Assembly: GCA_964383915.1 (NCBI GenBank)
Contig: CAYLJE010000008.1
Location: forward strand, 1-42,435
Direction of reading: 5' to 3'
Source of the DNA: DRPN01 sp964383915
GTDB taxonomy: Bacteria; Bacteroidota; Bacteroidia; Bacteroidales; VadinHA17
DNA length: 42,435 nucleotides
The position numbers were made by a program, and so were the translations under genes. Shown piece by piece: positions 33,646-42,101 of this stretch; positions within the stretch are counted from its first letter, which is position 1; each line of letters starts with the position of its first letter. Below the pieces are notes generated by a model that saw only the letters and a program-made list of their open reading frames with translations, searched no databases and was not told the origin of the DNA.

Positions 33646-34935
33646 CTACTTATATTTTCTTTTTATAAACCAAAAGTCGTTAATAGATAATCCAAAGTTT
33701 ATAATATTATAATGTTCCTCCAAATAATTTTTTTCTTTTGAACCCCTCCACCCTGTTTCTATTGACACATTAAAAAAAGAACGTGTCATAATAATCGGTA
33801 AACCTACCCCAAAACTTATGCCAAAGTCTTTTACCGCGTTGTTGTTCACTTTAAAATACGAATTTCCAACATGTCCTCCAAAGCGATATTTGATGATTTT
33901 CCAATAACGCCGGAAGTCCCTTGGATTAGGGGTAAACTGAAAACCAGCCCGGATAAACTGTGCTGTAGTATAGGTATCTTTGCTGAAAGGAATATTTACT
34001 TTAGACCAGTCCTGGCGGGAGTAATCAATTCCGGCCAACCATTTTTCACCGTTGGAAAAAGAGATTCCTACCCCTAAGTAATAAGGGAGTGTAATATAAT
34101 CATAAGTGATTTGAGAGGAGATCGTGTCATCAAATGTTGATCCATTTGGAAAAGACAGGACAGCATAATTGTATTTTTCCTGTGAAAAATTGATTTTCCT
34201 GCTATTCCCTCCGGTTAAACCAATCACCAGATGTTTATTTTCAGCAAAACGGGTTTCATATTGCAACCCGATATCGAAATTAAAATCACTAACAATTATC
34301 CGTCGTTCTATTTTGGTATTAAAATTCTCCGGGTTGTCCAGGAAATTCAAGGCATGTGTTTTTTTTATTTCTCCAAAAAGATAATCAAAATTAGCGCCCA
34401 CAGAGAGATGATCAAACAGCTCGATGGCTGATCCCACGAAAAAGCGGGTTATTCCTCCTTCTCCGTGGTAAAGATACTCGAGTTCTCCAATTTGGGGATT
34501 GTACAACGGATCATCTTTCAATACGGTCTCTTTAATGGTATATCCTATATAGGAGGAAGGTACAAATCCTAACGCAACGCCAAAATGACGTGTGATGGGA
34601 AAACTGAAAGCCAGATGGTTAAAGTTGAGATCATACGTTTTAGCCGAGGAATTTGCACTCGTGAGCTGACTGGCTTTCCCTTGTGCTCCGAAATTAAACA
34701 CAAAAGACAGGCTGTCCCGGACAGAGTAAGATGCCGGGTTGGTAAAATCAATGTGTCCGGGGTCTCGCAATCCGATTGTGATTCCTCCCATGGCACTGTT
34801 TTTTGGAAATCCGTTACCGGGAAGGTCTCCAATACCTTTTAAAGAAAAAGGAGAATTAAAAGTGGTCTGGCTAAATCCACCCAAAGATATAAATAAGAGA
34901 AGGATAAATATCTTAGTATGTTTGTTTTTATACAT
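33646..34935 (-). CDS. Outer-membrane beta-barrel protein (FadL/PorV-like fold, Bacteroidota-specific)
   Basis: 429 residues. A signal peptide ends near residue 22 (LLFISLGGFS-Q). The N-terminal segment FSLKGIGDLPGNGFPKN followed by AMGGITIGLRDPGHIDFTNP is typical of Bacteroidota barrel proteins in which a conserved NPAS block follows. Alternating hydrophobic strands continue to the C-terminus, which ends in FGLSINDFWFIKRKYK, with aromatic residues as in outer-membrane barrels. It may be a pore or transporter. It overlaps coaX by eight bases and precedes the TPR and lptC genes, an arrangement that I recall as common in the phylum. Its cargo is unknown. Confidence 0.82.
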   Translation of the reverse strand: MYKNKHTKIFILLLFISLGGFSQTTFNSPFSLKGIGDLPGNGFPKNSAMGGITIGLRDPGHIDFTNPASYSVRDSLSFVFNFGAQGKASQLTSANSSAKTYDLNFNHLAFSFPITRHFGVALGFVPSSYIGYTIKETVLKDDPLYNPQIGELEYLYHGEGGITRFFVGSAIELFDHLSVGANFDYLFGEIKKTHALNFLDNPENFNTKIERRIIVSDFNFDIGLQYETRFAENKHLVIGLTGGNSRKINFSQEKYNYAVLSFPNGSTFDDTISSQITYDYITLPYYLGVGISFSNGEKWLAGIDYSRQDWSKVNIPFSKDTYTTAQFIRAGFQFTPNPRDFRRYWKIIKYRFGGHVGNSYFKVNNNAVKDFGISFGVGLPIIMTRSFFNVSIETGWRGSKEKNYLEEHYNIINFGLSINDFWFIKRKYK

Positions 34936-35653
34936 TAAATTTCAATATTCGGTTTAATCCTAAAGCTGTTAATTCCGGAAGCACAAAGATGCTATTTTTT
35001 AACTTTTTATCAAAAAAAAAGGTATCTCCGCCGGTAACAATTACGGCAAGGGGTTTATATTCTTCCCTGAAGCGGTCGATGACTCCATCAACTTCGGCCA
35101 GGATTCCTAATCCTATTCCTGCTGAAATGGCCTCTTTTGTGGTTTTTCCGGCCAACGGGAAAGTGCTGCCGGGGCTAACCAGGGGGAGTTTATCCGTAAA
35201 AGCAGCCAGTGCTCTGAATCGCATTTTTAACCCCGGTGAGATATTTCCTCCGGCAAAGTCTCCGTCAGGGGTGACCAGATCATAAGTCAGAGCGGTGCCT
35301 GCATCGATGATCAGAATATTTTTTCCGGGATATAAAGCATGGGCTTCTACGGCTGCCGCAATCCGGTCGTACCCAAGGGTCTCTTTTGTTTTATACAGAT
35401 TTTTGATAGGCAACGTTGTGTCCGGGCCTAATTCAATGAACTTTTTTAGACGGCTTCGGCACAAGCTTGTCAATCCGGGATTAATATTTCGTGTGGATAC
35501 GGCAATGCCGGAATGAATGCCGGGAAACCGGTTGAGTAATATCTCTGTAATTTTCCTTTCTTCCCCCGTTGCTTCCTGCCTGTGGATGATTTTATCATCC
35601 TCAAATACATATCCTTTGGTGCGACTGTTGCCTATGTCAAGTATGAGATTCAT
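34928..35653 (-). CDS. coaX: Type III pantothenate kinase
   Basis: 241 residues. ASKHA-fold motifs are LILDIGNSRTKGYVF (phosphate 1), GYDRIAAAVEAHALYPG (the GxDR block), LIIDAGTALTYDLV (phosphate 2) and GGNISPGLKMRFRAL, then VTGGD. All match CoaX, the K+-dependent type that is not inhibited by CoA. It carries out the first step of coenzyme A synthesis in the cytosol. It is the first gene of the minus-strand envelope operon and overlaps the barrel gene by eight bases. An imperfect -7 element (TACTTTCG) is in its upstream spacer. Confidence 0.95.
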   Translation of the reverse strand: MNLILDIGNSRTKGYVFEDDKIIHRQEATGEERKITEILLNRFPGIHSGIAVSTRNINPGLTSLCRSRLKKFIELGPDTTLPIKNLYKTKETLGYDRIAAAVEAHALYPGKNILIIDAGTALTYDLVTPDGDFAGGNISPGLKMRFRALAAFTDKLPLVSPGSTFPLAGKTTKEAISAGIGLGILAEVDGVIDRFREEYKPLAVIVTGGDTFFFDKKLKNSIFVLPELTALGLNRILKFNV

Positions 35654-35755
35654 CAGTGATTATTCTCTATAATTAACTGCGAAAGTAACAGAATATTTTT
35701 TGGTTTATGTTATTTATGGTTTTTTAACTTTTTATATCCTGTCGTTGATGTTTAT

Positions 35756-35763
35756 TACCTTTG
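35756..35763 (+). promoter_or_regulatory. Bacteroidota -7 element for aspartate kinase
   Basis: TACCTTTG matches TAnnTTTG, 16 bases before the ATG at 35780. No TTG was found at the expected upstream distance. The leader would be very short, which is common in this phylum. Confidence 0.45.
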
Positions 35764-35779
35764 TTGAAATTTTAAATAA

Positions 35780-37039
35780 ATGCTGATATATAAATTTGGA
35801 GGTTCGGTATTAAGAGATGCCAAGGGGATTCGCAAGATGTTACAGGTGCTTCACGAAGTTGAACCTCCTCTTATTATTGTAGTATCCGCATTTGGAAAAA
35901 TCACCAATGCTCTGGAGGAAATTGCCGAACTTACTTTTAATCATCAGGATATAAGATTAAATGAGAGACTGGAGCAACTGAAGGCCTATCATGACCAAAT
36001 ATTGTCTGAGTTAATTTCCGATAATACATCTGTTACTTATAGGGTGTTTGAAGATCTTTTTAAGGAGTTTCAACAAGCAGTGAAAACGGAAGGAGGGAAT
36101 GTGTCCCGGGGCTCTTGGTATGACCGGGTTGTTTCTTATGGAGAGCTGTTTTCCTCGGTGATAATAAAAGGGGTATTGGAGTATGAAAATCAGGATATCA
36201 GCATGCAGAATATCCGGAATATAATCATTACTGACTCTGATTACCGGGCAGCAAGGGTGGACTGGAAGGGAACGGAACGGCGGGTAAGAGAGGTTTTTTC
36301 ATCGAAGAGAATTTATCTTACACAGGGATATATTGCAGCCACGAAAAAAGGAGTGCCGACAACTTTGGGCCGTGAAGGATCTGATTTCACGGCTGCTATC
36401 CTTGGCAGTATATTAAAGGCAGATAAAGTTATTTTATGGAAAGATGTCCCGGGAGTGATGAGTGCCGATCCACACGTTTGTTCTGATGCTGTCTTCTTGC
36501 CCAGGATATCTTATCAGGAGGCTGCAGAGATGTCTTTTTACGGAGCAAAAGTGATCTATCCGAAAACCATTAAACCCTTGCAGAACAAACATATTCCATT
36601 GGTGGTGCGTAGCCTGGATGACCTGAAAAATCCGGGGACCATTATCTGGGATTTTGAGGAAATGGAGCATCATGTGCCGGTATTTATCAGTAAGAACCGG
36701 CAAATTCTGCTGTCGGTATTTCCCCGGGACTACTCCTTTGTATTAAACCGGCACCTGCAGAAACTCTTTGGTGTGTTTAAAGAATGGAGGTTTAATATGA
36801 ACCTTGTTCAAATATCGGCCATCAGTATTTCTGTCTGTATTGATGACCCCGGGGAACTTTTTATGGAAAGAGTAAAAAATCTACAGCGGGACTTTGAGGT
36901 TTATTTTAACCGGGGAGTAGATTTGCTGACATTCCGGCATTATTCTGAAAAAGCTATGGAGAGTAAATTGCAGGGAACCCGTATATTGATCTCACAACAA
37001 ACACGATTGACCGCACAATATATCATACGCAGGGGGTAG
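35780..37039 (+). CDS. lysC: Monofunctional aspartate kinase
   Basis: 419 residues. The kinase domain begins YKFGGSVLRDAKGIRK and includes VVSAFGKITNAL, TQGYIAATKKGVPTTLGREG and SDFTAAILG, with WKDVPGVMSADP, all aspartokinase marks. The C-terminal third (about 305-419) is an ACT-type regulatory region beginning ILLSVFPRDYSF. The enzyme makes aspartyl phosphate for lysine, threonine, methionine and diaminopimelate; DAP is what MurE in this window needs. No homoserine dehydrogenase is fused. The ACT part shows little of the usual sequence, so feedback control is uncertain. It is 126 bp from divergent coaX. Confidence 0.94.
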   Translation: MLIYKFGGSVLRDAKGIRKMLQVLHEVEPPLIIVVSAFGKITNALEEIAELTFNHQDIRLNERLEQLKAYHDQILSELISDNTSVTYRVFEDLFKEFQQAVKTEGGNVSRGSWYDRVVSYGELFSSVIIKGVLEYENQDISMQNIRNIIITDSDYRAARVDWKGTERRVREVFSSKRIYLTQGYIAATKKGVPTTLGREGSDFTAAILGSILKADKVILWKDVPGVMSADPHVCSDAVFLPRISYQEAAEMSFYGAKVIYPKTIKPLQNKHIPLVVRSLDDLKNPGTIIWDFEEMEHHVPVFISKNRQILLSVFPRDYSFVLNRHLQKLFGVFKEWRFNMNLVQISAISISVCIDDPGELFMERVKNLQRDFEVYFNRGVDLLTFRHYSEKAMESKLQGTRILISQQTRLTAQYIIRRG

Positions 37040-37050
37040 GGAGGATTGAT

Positions 37051-37058
37051 TATCTTTG
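37051..37058 (+). promoter_or_regulatory. Bacteroidota -7 element for the WecA-like gene
   Basis: TATCTTTG matches TAnnTTTG, 16 bases before the ATG at 37075 and 11 bases after the aspartate kinase stop. The -33 part is not clear. It would let the transferase be made apart from the kinase. Confidence 0.45.
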
Positions 37059-37074
37059 TGAATTATTATCGAAA

Positions 37075-38238
37075 ATGATTACCGAGATTGACGGATATGA
37101 TTTTTTTATGAGGTCCGGGTGGTATATTATGGCTGGATTTGTGGTTGCTTTTTTCATCACCTATGTGTCTATTCCTACTATTTTGAAAGTGGCAAAGGTG
37201 AAAGGATTATATGATTCGCCCAATAACCGGTCCTCGCACAGGAAGAATATTCCAACGCTGGGGGGCATGGCTGTCTTTGCCGGTTTTGCAATTGCTACCG
37301 CTCTTTTTTCCGGGATCAGTGAAAGCCGGGAATTACTGTTTGTTTTTACAGGATTGATCATACTGTTTTTTATCGGAATAAAAGATGATATTCTAATTAT
37401 TGATCCGGTAAAAAAACTATTGGGTCAGATTTTCGCGGCTGCTGTGGTCGTTATTTTGGGAGATATACGGATTACAGACATTCATGGTTTTTTGGGTATT
37501 TATCAAATAGGGTATGTCTCCAGCGTTTTATTTACCCTCTTTGTGTTTGTGGCGGTGATTAACGCATTTAATTTGATTGACGGGATAGACGGACTGGCTT
37601 CGGGCATGGGGGTATTATCTTCTGTGGTATTTGGTGTCTGGTTTGTTGTCGCCGGTTTTCCGGCATATGCGGTCATTAGTTTTTCGTTGACAGGCAGTTT
37701 ACTGGCTTTCTTACGTTTTAATCTGTCCCGGGGGAAAAATAAAATATTCCTTGGTGATACCGGCTCCCTGATTTTAGGGATGATGGTGAGCGTGTTAACC
37801 GTCCGGTTCCTGGAGTATGACCTGCAGGCTCACGGTGTATTTAGAATTTCTTCTGCTCCGGTGGTGGCCTTTACCGTCCTGATCCTGCCACTCATTGACA
37901 TGCTGCATGTCTTTTTCCTGCGTATCCTGAGGGGACATTCACCGTTAGAGGCAGACCAGTGGCATCTGCATCACCGCCTTCTTGAGCTGGGGTTGTCTCA
38001 TATTCAGACCACCGGGGTGTTACTTTCCATCAATTTGTTTTTTATCCTGTTGGTTTTCTGGTTACAGGATCTGGGTGATTTGCCTTTGCTGGGGATTGTC
38101 CTTGGGTTGACTATTCTCTTGATAGTCTTGTTATACGGATTGGTGGGGTTAAAGAAGCACAGGCCCCATATCACATCAGGAAAGAAAGCTTATGATGTTG
38201 AATATCTACGTAGATATTATAATAAGAAAAAAACCTGA
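37075..38238 (+). CDS. WecA/MraY-family undecaprenyl-phosphate sugar-1-phosphate transferase
   Basis: 387 residues with about eleven transmembrane helices. Motifs of the family are SPNNRSSHRKNIPTLGG, IGIKDDILIIDPVKK (the DD pair), NAFNLIDGIDGLASGMG, FLGDTGSLILG and the HLHHRL box, which lies where MraY has HHH and WecA has HIHH. It transfers a sugar-1-phosphate from a UDP-sugar to the undecaprenyl carrier at the inner membrane, the first step of O-antigen, enterobacterial-common-antigen or teichoic-type glycans. The sugar is not set by sequence. No other glycan genes are close by, but a polyprenol-phosphate transferase is 3 kb away. It ends the two-gene plus-strand block. Confidence 0.93.
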   Translation: MITEIDGYDFFMRSGWYIMAGFVVAFFITYVSIPTILKVAKVKGLYDSPNNRSSHRKNIPTLGGMAVFAGFAIATALFSGISESRELLFVFTGLIILFFIGIKDDILIIDPVKKLLGQIFAAAVVVILGDIRITDIHGFLGIYQIGYVSSVLFTLFVFVAVINAFNLIDGIDGLASGMGVLSSVVFGVWFVVAGFPAYAVISFSLTGSLLAFLRFNLSRGKNKIFLGDTGSLILGMMVSVLTVRFLEYDLQAHGVFRISSAPVVAFTVLILPLIDMLHVFFLRILRGHSPLEADQWHLHHRLLELGLSHIQTTGVLLSINLFFILLVFWLQDLGDLPLLGIVLGLTILLIVLLYGLVGLKKHRPHITSGKKAYDVEYLRRYYNKKKT

Positions 38239-38260
38239 CAGTGTCCTTGTGACCTGTCAG
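38235..38260 (+). terminator. Weak hairpin at the end of the WecA-like gene
   Basis: CTGACAG pairs with CTGTCAG across 12 bases, with possible GTC/GAC inner pairs. It begins inside the stop codon. No T run follows, so it may slow or protect the transcript more than end it. Confidence 0.35.
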
Positions 38261-38366
38261 TGTTGTCCATTTCTGCCTTTTAACCCTTTCACAACCTCTC
38301 TTCGTCTCATTATCTCCTCATCATTCAGTCACTACGTATTTCCTCTCTTTTCCACACTGCCAGGAA

Positions 38367-38379
38367 CCTGCTTCGCAGG
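38367..38379. repeat. Small GC hairpin in the 198-bp spacer before the DUF2148 gene
   Basis: CCTGC-TTC-GCAGG is a perfect 5-bp stem with a three-base loop, followed by a nearby CTGACAGG that echoes the CTGACAG unit at 38235. The spacer is otherwise pyrimidine rich on the plus strand and has no gene. It lies between the convergent transferase and DUF2148 genes and could be a REP-like or terminator part. Confidence 0.4.
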
Positions 38380-38436
38380 CATGCTGACAGGTGGGCTCCG
38401 TTCATTTCCTATGTTGGATATTGCAACAGGATATGC

Positions 38437-38991
38437 TTATGACCTGGCCGGTTTACCCGGTCTGTTAAAATAGATATTCTTTGAGGTGGCACTGAGCGGA
38501 ACACCCAGGATTATTTTTATTTGCGGATCGAAAAAGCCCAAATCGCGAGCTGCCTGTCCGACCGTGTACATGATGCGGTTGTCTATGCGGTGGTCCATGG
38601 CCACACTGACAGCCGAGCCGATGGCAATACCTAGGTCTATATTATTAAACGCACAGGGATTACCGGGATGAAGGTTTTTTCCCCTGCAGTCTTCAAATCC
38701 ACACCATCCGCAGTAGGGTAGGTCAAGGGCCTTGATACGTGTGCCGAAAAGGATGAGCACTTCCGAGCGGCGTATGTCGTTGGCATCGCGCCCGAAGAAA
38801 TATACTCCGGTTTTTTCCCCCAACTCCTCCATCTTTTGGGCCAGTTTTTCCAGGTCTTCTCCTTCCACAATGAGAAACTCAAGGCTATTGCGACCTCTTG
38901 CTTTTGGAGCCGTGCGGGCTGCTGTAATCATCTGTTCAGCTACCAGTCTTAAAGTACGGGATATGCTTTCTTTTTCTGAATAAATAGCCAT
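38437..38991 (-). CDS. DUF2148 (ferredoxin-domain) protein
   Basis: 184 residues. The N-terminal part has AEQMITAARTAPKARGRNSL, which is the family's conserved start, with EFLIVEGED after it. The cysteine cluster YCGWCGFEDC (C-x2-CG-x3-C) and the later NPCAFNNIDLGIAIGSAVS, with C and an A/G-rich turn, can hold an iron-sulfur cluster. The C-terminus ends KNIYFNRPGKPARS. The family is common in anaerobes and its role is unknown. It starts two bases before the end of the lipoprotein gene on the same strand and is the last gene of that group. Confidence 0.88.
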   Translation of the reverse strand: MAIYSEKESISRTLRLVAEQMITAARTAPKARGRNSLEFLIVEGEDLEKLAQKMEELGEKTGVYFFGRDANDIRRSEVLILFGTRIKALDLPYCGWCGFEDCRGKNLHPGNPCAFNNIDLGIAIGSAVSVAMDHRIDNRIMYTVGQAARDLGFFDPQIKIILGVPLSATSKNIYFNRPGKPARS

Positions 38992-38993
38992 AA

Positions 38994-39536
38994 CTAAGGG
39001 GTGTTAAAATTGATTTTAAAAGCGGGTTTATATCCTCTGACTTGTCCGCTGTCTCCATATATCTCATAGCCGAGAACCATCGAATGTACCCTTTTTTTCA
39101 TACTTAGGTCTGTTGTGTCCAGGAACCAGTCTTCGGTAAACTGAATTTTTGCAATACGGGAACGTATTTTCAAAATATCATCTTCGAGATTATGAATTTT
39201 CTTTACACTAAATGTTTTGTTAGTTCCGTAATCCCGGGCGGTAAGCTTGCCACTGTATAAAGCATGGAATATCTCATCAATGAAAGTTTTCCGGTCAAGT
39301 CCCTGCAGGCAGGTAGTGGTCCAGGTATCATAGGTATTGGCATTTTTAATAATTATGTCGTAGGTAATTTGTTTGGCAACCTGTCCGAATGCAGCGGTAA
39401 AATAGGATGTATCAGCAACTTTACTTTGCGGTAGATTTCTATTGTCGTTTTCTGCCTGGGGAGGTCTCTTGCAGGCAGGCAGCGCTAAAAAAATTACCAC
39501 AAGCAAAATAAGATGGTAACAAACATTTGTTTTCAT
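38994..39536 (-). CDS. Hypothetical lipoprotein
   Basis: 180 residues. A signal peptide with lipobox LPAC (Cys22) marks it as a lipoprotein. The body has no enzyme motif. The C-terminal third (KIQFTEDWFLDTTDLSMKK, then SMVLGYEIYGDSGQVRGYKP and AFKINF) follows the pattern of the C-terminus of GldN-type proteins (W-F-D, then G-Y-P-F), but the similarity is short and may be chance. It is 55 bp after dihydroorotase. Probably bound to the outer membrane; role unknown. Confidence 0.8.
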   Translation of the reverse strand: MKTNVCYHLILLVVIFLALPACKRPPQAENDNRNLPQSKVADTSYFTAAFGQVAKQITYDIIIKNANTYDTWTTTCLQGLDRKTFIDEIFHALYSGKLTARDYGTNKTFSVKKIHNLEDDILKIRSRIAKIQFTEDWFLDTTDLSMKKRVHSMVLGYEIYGDSGQVRGYKPAFKINFNTP

Positions 39537-39591
39537 GTCATGTGTTTTTGGGTGTAACTTAGGGAGCCGGTAAAAAAGTTATATAATGGAT

Positions 39592-40935
39592 TTATCTTAG
39601 AAAGGATAATTGTTTTCCACGGCAGGTAGTATCCATCTGTCCGTTTTCATATATCAGGTGTCCGTTAATGAAAGTATGCGTAACCCTGGAAGTAAATTGA
39701 TTTCCTTCAAAGGGAGACCATCCGCATTTGTACAAAATATTGTTTTTTTCTACCGTCCAGGGTTGATCAGGGTCGATCAGCACGAGGTCAGCTTTGTATC
39801 CTTCCCGTATGTAACCCCTGTCGGGGATGCCGAAAATATCTGCCGGGGTGTGACACATTTTTTCTACGATTATTTCCAGACTGATCTTATTCTGATGATA
39901 CAGCTCCAGCATGGCTGTGAGAGAGTGTTGAACCATTGGTCCTCCGGAGGGAGATAGTAAGTAAGGTTTTAATTTTTCAGCCAAGGTATGCGGAGCATGG
40001 TCTGTAGCTACTACGTCGATTCGGCCATCCAGCAAAGCTGCCAGCAGTTCTTCCTTGTCCTTCCCGGACTTAATTGCCGGGTTCCATTTGATCAGGTTTC
40101 CATATTTCAGATAGTCCGACTCGTCAAACCACAGATGATGGACACATACTTCTGCTGTGATTTGTTTTTCCTTCGCAGGTTTGCTATTGTCAAAAAGTTT
40201 CATCTCCCGTCCGGTAGAAAGATGGAGTACATGCAGGCGGGTTCCATAAATATTTGCTAATTCTACAGCTTTGGCACTGGCCCGGTAGCAGGCTTCTGCA
40301 GATCGTATTTGTGGATGTAAAACTACGGGTATGTTTATTCCATATCTTTGCTCATATTTCTCTAAATTATCACGGATGATGGTATCATCTTCCGCATGTA
40401 CTGCCACCAGAACGGGTGCTTCAGAAAAGATCTGCTCCAGACTTTTTGGGTTGTCCACAAGCATATTCCCGGAGGAAGAGCCCATAAATACTTTGATTCC
40501 ACAAATCTTGGACGGATCCAGTTTTCTGATTTCGCTGATATTGTTATTGGTTGCTCCGAAATAAAGAGCATAGTTGGTTACAGATTTGCCGGCTATGAGT
40601 TCCAGTTTTTCATTCAGGAGATCACGTGTAGTGGTTTGTGGCAGGCTATTGGGCATGTCCATGACAGAAGTAATACCTCCCGCTGCGGCTGCTAATGACT
40701 CACTGTGGAAGTCAGCTTTTTCCGGAAAACCAGGATCTCTGAAATGTACATGATCGTCAATGACTCCCGGCAAGAGCCATTTTCCTTTTGCATCAATGAT
40801 ACGTATATTTTTACTTTTCAGGGGGATCTCGCTGACAGAAATACGGACGATTTTCTCCTCTTCAATCAGGATATTGGCCTTTTTGATGATTCGTTCATTT
40901 ATTATTGTAGCATTTCGTATAAGCGTGGAAGTCAT
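39592..40935 (-). CDS. pyrC: Dihydroorotase
   Basis: 447 residues. Zinc ligands are visible as DHVHFRDPG (His62, His64), a Lys in CGIKVFMGSSSGN for carbamylation, HAEDD and HVLHLSTGREM for histidines, and VATDHAPHT for the catalytic aspartate. This is the amidohydrolase layout of class I-type dihydroorotases. It closes carbamoyl-aspartate to dihydroorotate in pyrimidine synthesis, in the cytosol. It starts 10 bp after the glycosyltransferase gene, so the two are probably cotranscribed. All ligands are present. Confidence 0.95.
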   Translation of the reverse strand: MTSTLIRNATIINERIIKKANILIEEEKIVRISVSEIPLKSKNIRIIDAKGKWLLPGVIDDHVHFRDPGFPEKADFHSESLAAAAGGITSVMDMPNSLPQTTTRDLLNEKLELIAGKSVTNYALYFGATNNNISEIRKLDPSKICGIKVFMGSSSGNMLVDNPKSLEQIFSEAPVLVAVHAEDDTIIRDNLEKYEQRYGINIPVVLHPQIRSAEACYRASAKAVELANIYGTRLHVLHLSTGREMKLFDNSKPAKEKQITAEVCVHHLWFDESDYLKYGNLIKWNPAIKSGKDKEELLAALLDGRIDVVATDHAPHTLAEKLKPYLLSPSGGPMVQHSLTAMLELYHQNKISLEIIVEKMCHTPADIFGIPDRGYIREGYKADLVLIDPDQPWTVEKNNILYKCGWSPFEGNQFTSRVTHTFINGHLIYENGQMDTTCRGKQLSFLR

Positions 40936-40945
40936 AACTATCGAT

Positions 40946-41683
40946 TTACCGGTTTCTATAATATGTTTTCTTATGGAAGATACTGTTATACTTCATCTTA
41001 ATAATGGACCAGAAGGCTTCATTAAAGATACCCCCGCTCATTTTGGAGATTCCTTCTGTCCGATCTTTAAAAATGATCGGGATTTCCTTTAATATGAATC
41101 CATGTTTCCAGGCCCAGAATTTCATTTCAACCTGAAATCCGTAACCTTTGGATCTTATTTTGTCCAAATGGATTGTGTCGAGCACCTGCCTCCGATAGCA
41201 CATAAAACCTGCCGTTGTATCTTTCACCGGGATTCCTGTGATAAATCTAACATACAGGGAAGCTCCGATCGAAATAAATATTCTTTTTAATGGCCAGTTT
41301 ACAACATTTACACCGGAAACATAACGTGAGCCTATGGCCAGATCTGTTCCTTTCATACATTCATTCAGTAAAACGGGTAAGTCTGCAGGGTCGTGGGAAA
41401 AATCAGCATCCATTTCGAAAATATATTCATAATCACGCTCGAGTGCCCATCTGAAAGCATTGATATAAGCCGTTCCCAGTCCTTGTTTTCCAGGTCTCTC
41501 GATGAGGAAAAGCCCGGGATCTCTGGTTTGCAGATTCTTGATGATATCTGCTGTCTTATCCGGAGAGTGGTCATCGACGATCATGATGTGCGCCCCGGGC
41601 AGATGCTCCCGGATGGCAGGAATCATCCGCGAGATATTCTGCTTTTCGTTGTAGGTCGGTATGATAATCAGTGACTTTTCCAA
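40946..41683 (-). CDS. Polyprenol-phosphate mannose synthase-like glycosyltransferase (GT2, DPM1 type)
   Basis: 245 residues. GT2 motifs are LIIIPTYNEKQNI at the start, IMIVDDHSPDKTADI, GKQGLGTAYINAFRWAL, and the metal-binding EMDADFSHDPADLP (DxD-like). TTAGFMCYRRQVL and GYGFQVEMKFWAW follow, as in DPM1-like enzymes. It lacks the C-terminal helices of ArnC or longer GtrB, so it is the short DPM1 form. It would transfer mannose (or glucose) from a nucleotide sugar to polyprenyl phosphate on the cytosolic face of the membrane for later glycan transfer. It heads the operon with pyrC. Confidence 0.92.
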   Translation of the reverse strand: MEKSLIIIPTYNEKQNISRMIPAIREHLPGAHIMIVDDHSPDKTADIIKNLQTRDPGLFLIERPGKQGLGTAYINAFRWALERDYEYIFEMDADFSHDPADLPVLLNECMKGTDLAIGSRYVSGVNVVNWPLKRIFISIGASLYVRFITGIPVKDTTAGFMCYRRQVLDTIHLDKIRSKGYGFQVEMKFWAWKHGFILKEIPIIFKDRTEGISKMSGGIFNEAFWSIIKMKYNSIFHKKTYYRNR

Positions 41684-41765
41684 GATGCGATCAATTTATG
41701 GTGGCGAAAATAAGACAATATTTACGGCGAGCAAAATGAGGAATGTTAAAAAATGTTGGGAAGAG

Positions 41766-41837
41766 TGGAAAAATGGAATGATGGAATAGTGGGAAGATGA
41801 AAAGGCGTTAAAATGGAATATTGGAATATTGGTAGGG
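41766..41837 (+). repeat. Degenerate 8-bp tandem repeat (TGGAATrn) upstream of the rRNA operon
   Basis: TGG recurs at 41766, 41774, 41782, 41790, 41814, 41822 and 41830, always at steps of eight bases; the two units between (41798, 41806) have decayed. The clearest units are TGGAATGA, TGGAATAG and TGGAATAT twice. This makes nine units in 72 bp, between the glycosyltransferase start and the first rRNA promoter. The steps are 8 bp, not the 10 bp of MraZ boxes. Confidence 0.7.
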
Positions 41838-41879
41838 AAGGTTTCTTATATAGGTATGAAAAAAAGAAGGCTAAAAAAG

Positions 41880-41909
41880 TTGGGAAAGCGGGGAAAGGGA
41901 TTATCTTTG
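41880..41909 (+). promoter_or_regulatory. rRNA promoter P1
   Basis: TTG at 41880-41882 and TATCTTTG at 41902-41909 with a 19-base spacer fit the Bacteroides consensus. The start region (CAACCCGC) resembles that after P2. It is the most distant of three tandem promoters for the 16S gene. Confidence 0.75.
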
Positions 41910-42014
41910 CAACCCGCAAATAAGTTTTTTGGACAGTCTGTAGGTTTTATTTTTCTGGGGATAAGGGGGTTGAGCAGTGGAGCGAAAAATAAATAAAAAA
42001 TAATGAAGAAAAGG

Positions 42015-42047
42015 TTTGGAGAAAAGAAATAAAGTTTTTTACCTTTG
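42015..42047 (+). promoter_or_regulatory. rRNA promoter P2
   Basis: TTTG at 42015-42018, a 21-base spacer, then TACCTTTG at 42040-42047. It matches the consensus in both parts and in spacing, and is followed by CAGCCGC. Confidence 0.8.
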
Positions 42048-42101
42048 CAGCCGCTTTTTGAGAAAAAGGCAAAAGTTTTTTGAAAAATAAGTAGAATAAA
42101 G

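Noticed and set aside
41757..41800. Second set of MraZ boxes
   Set aside because: The TGG steps are 8 bp (first 9), not 10, and no division gene follows.
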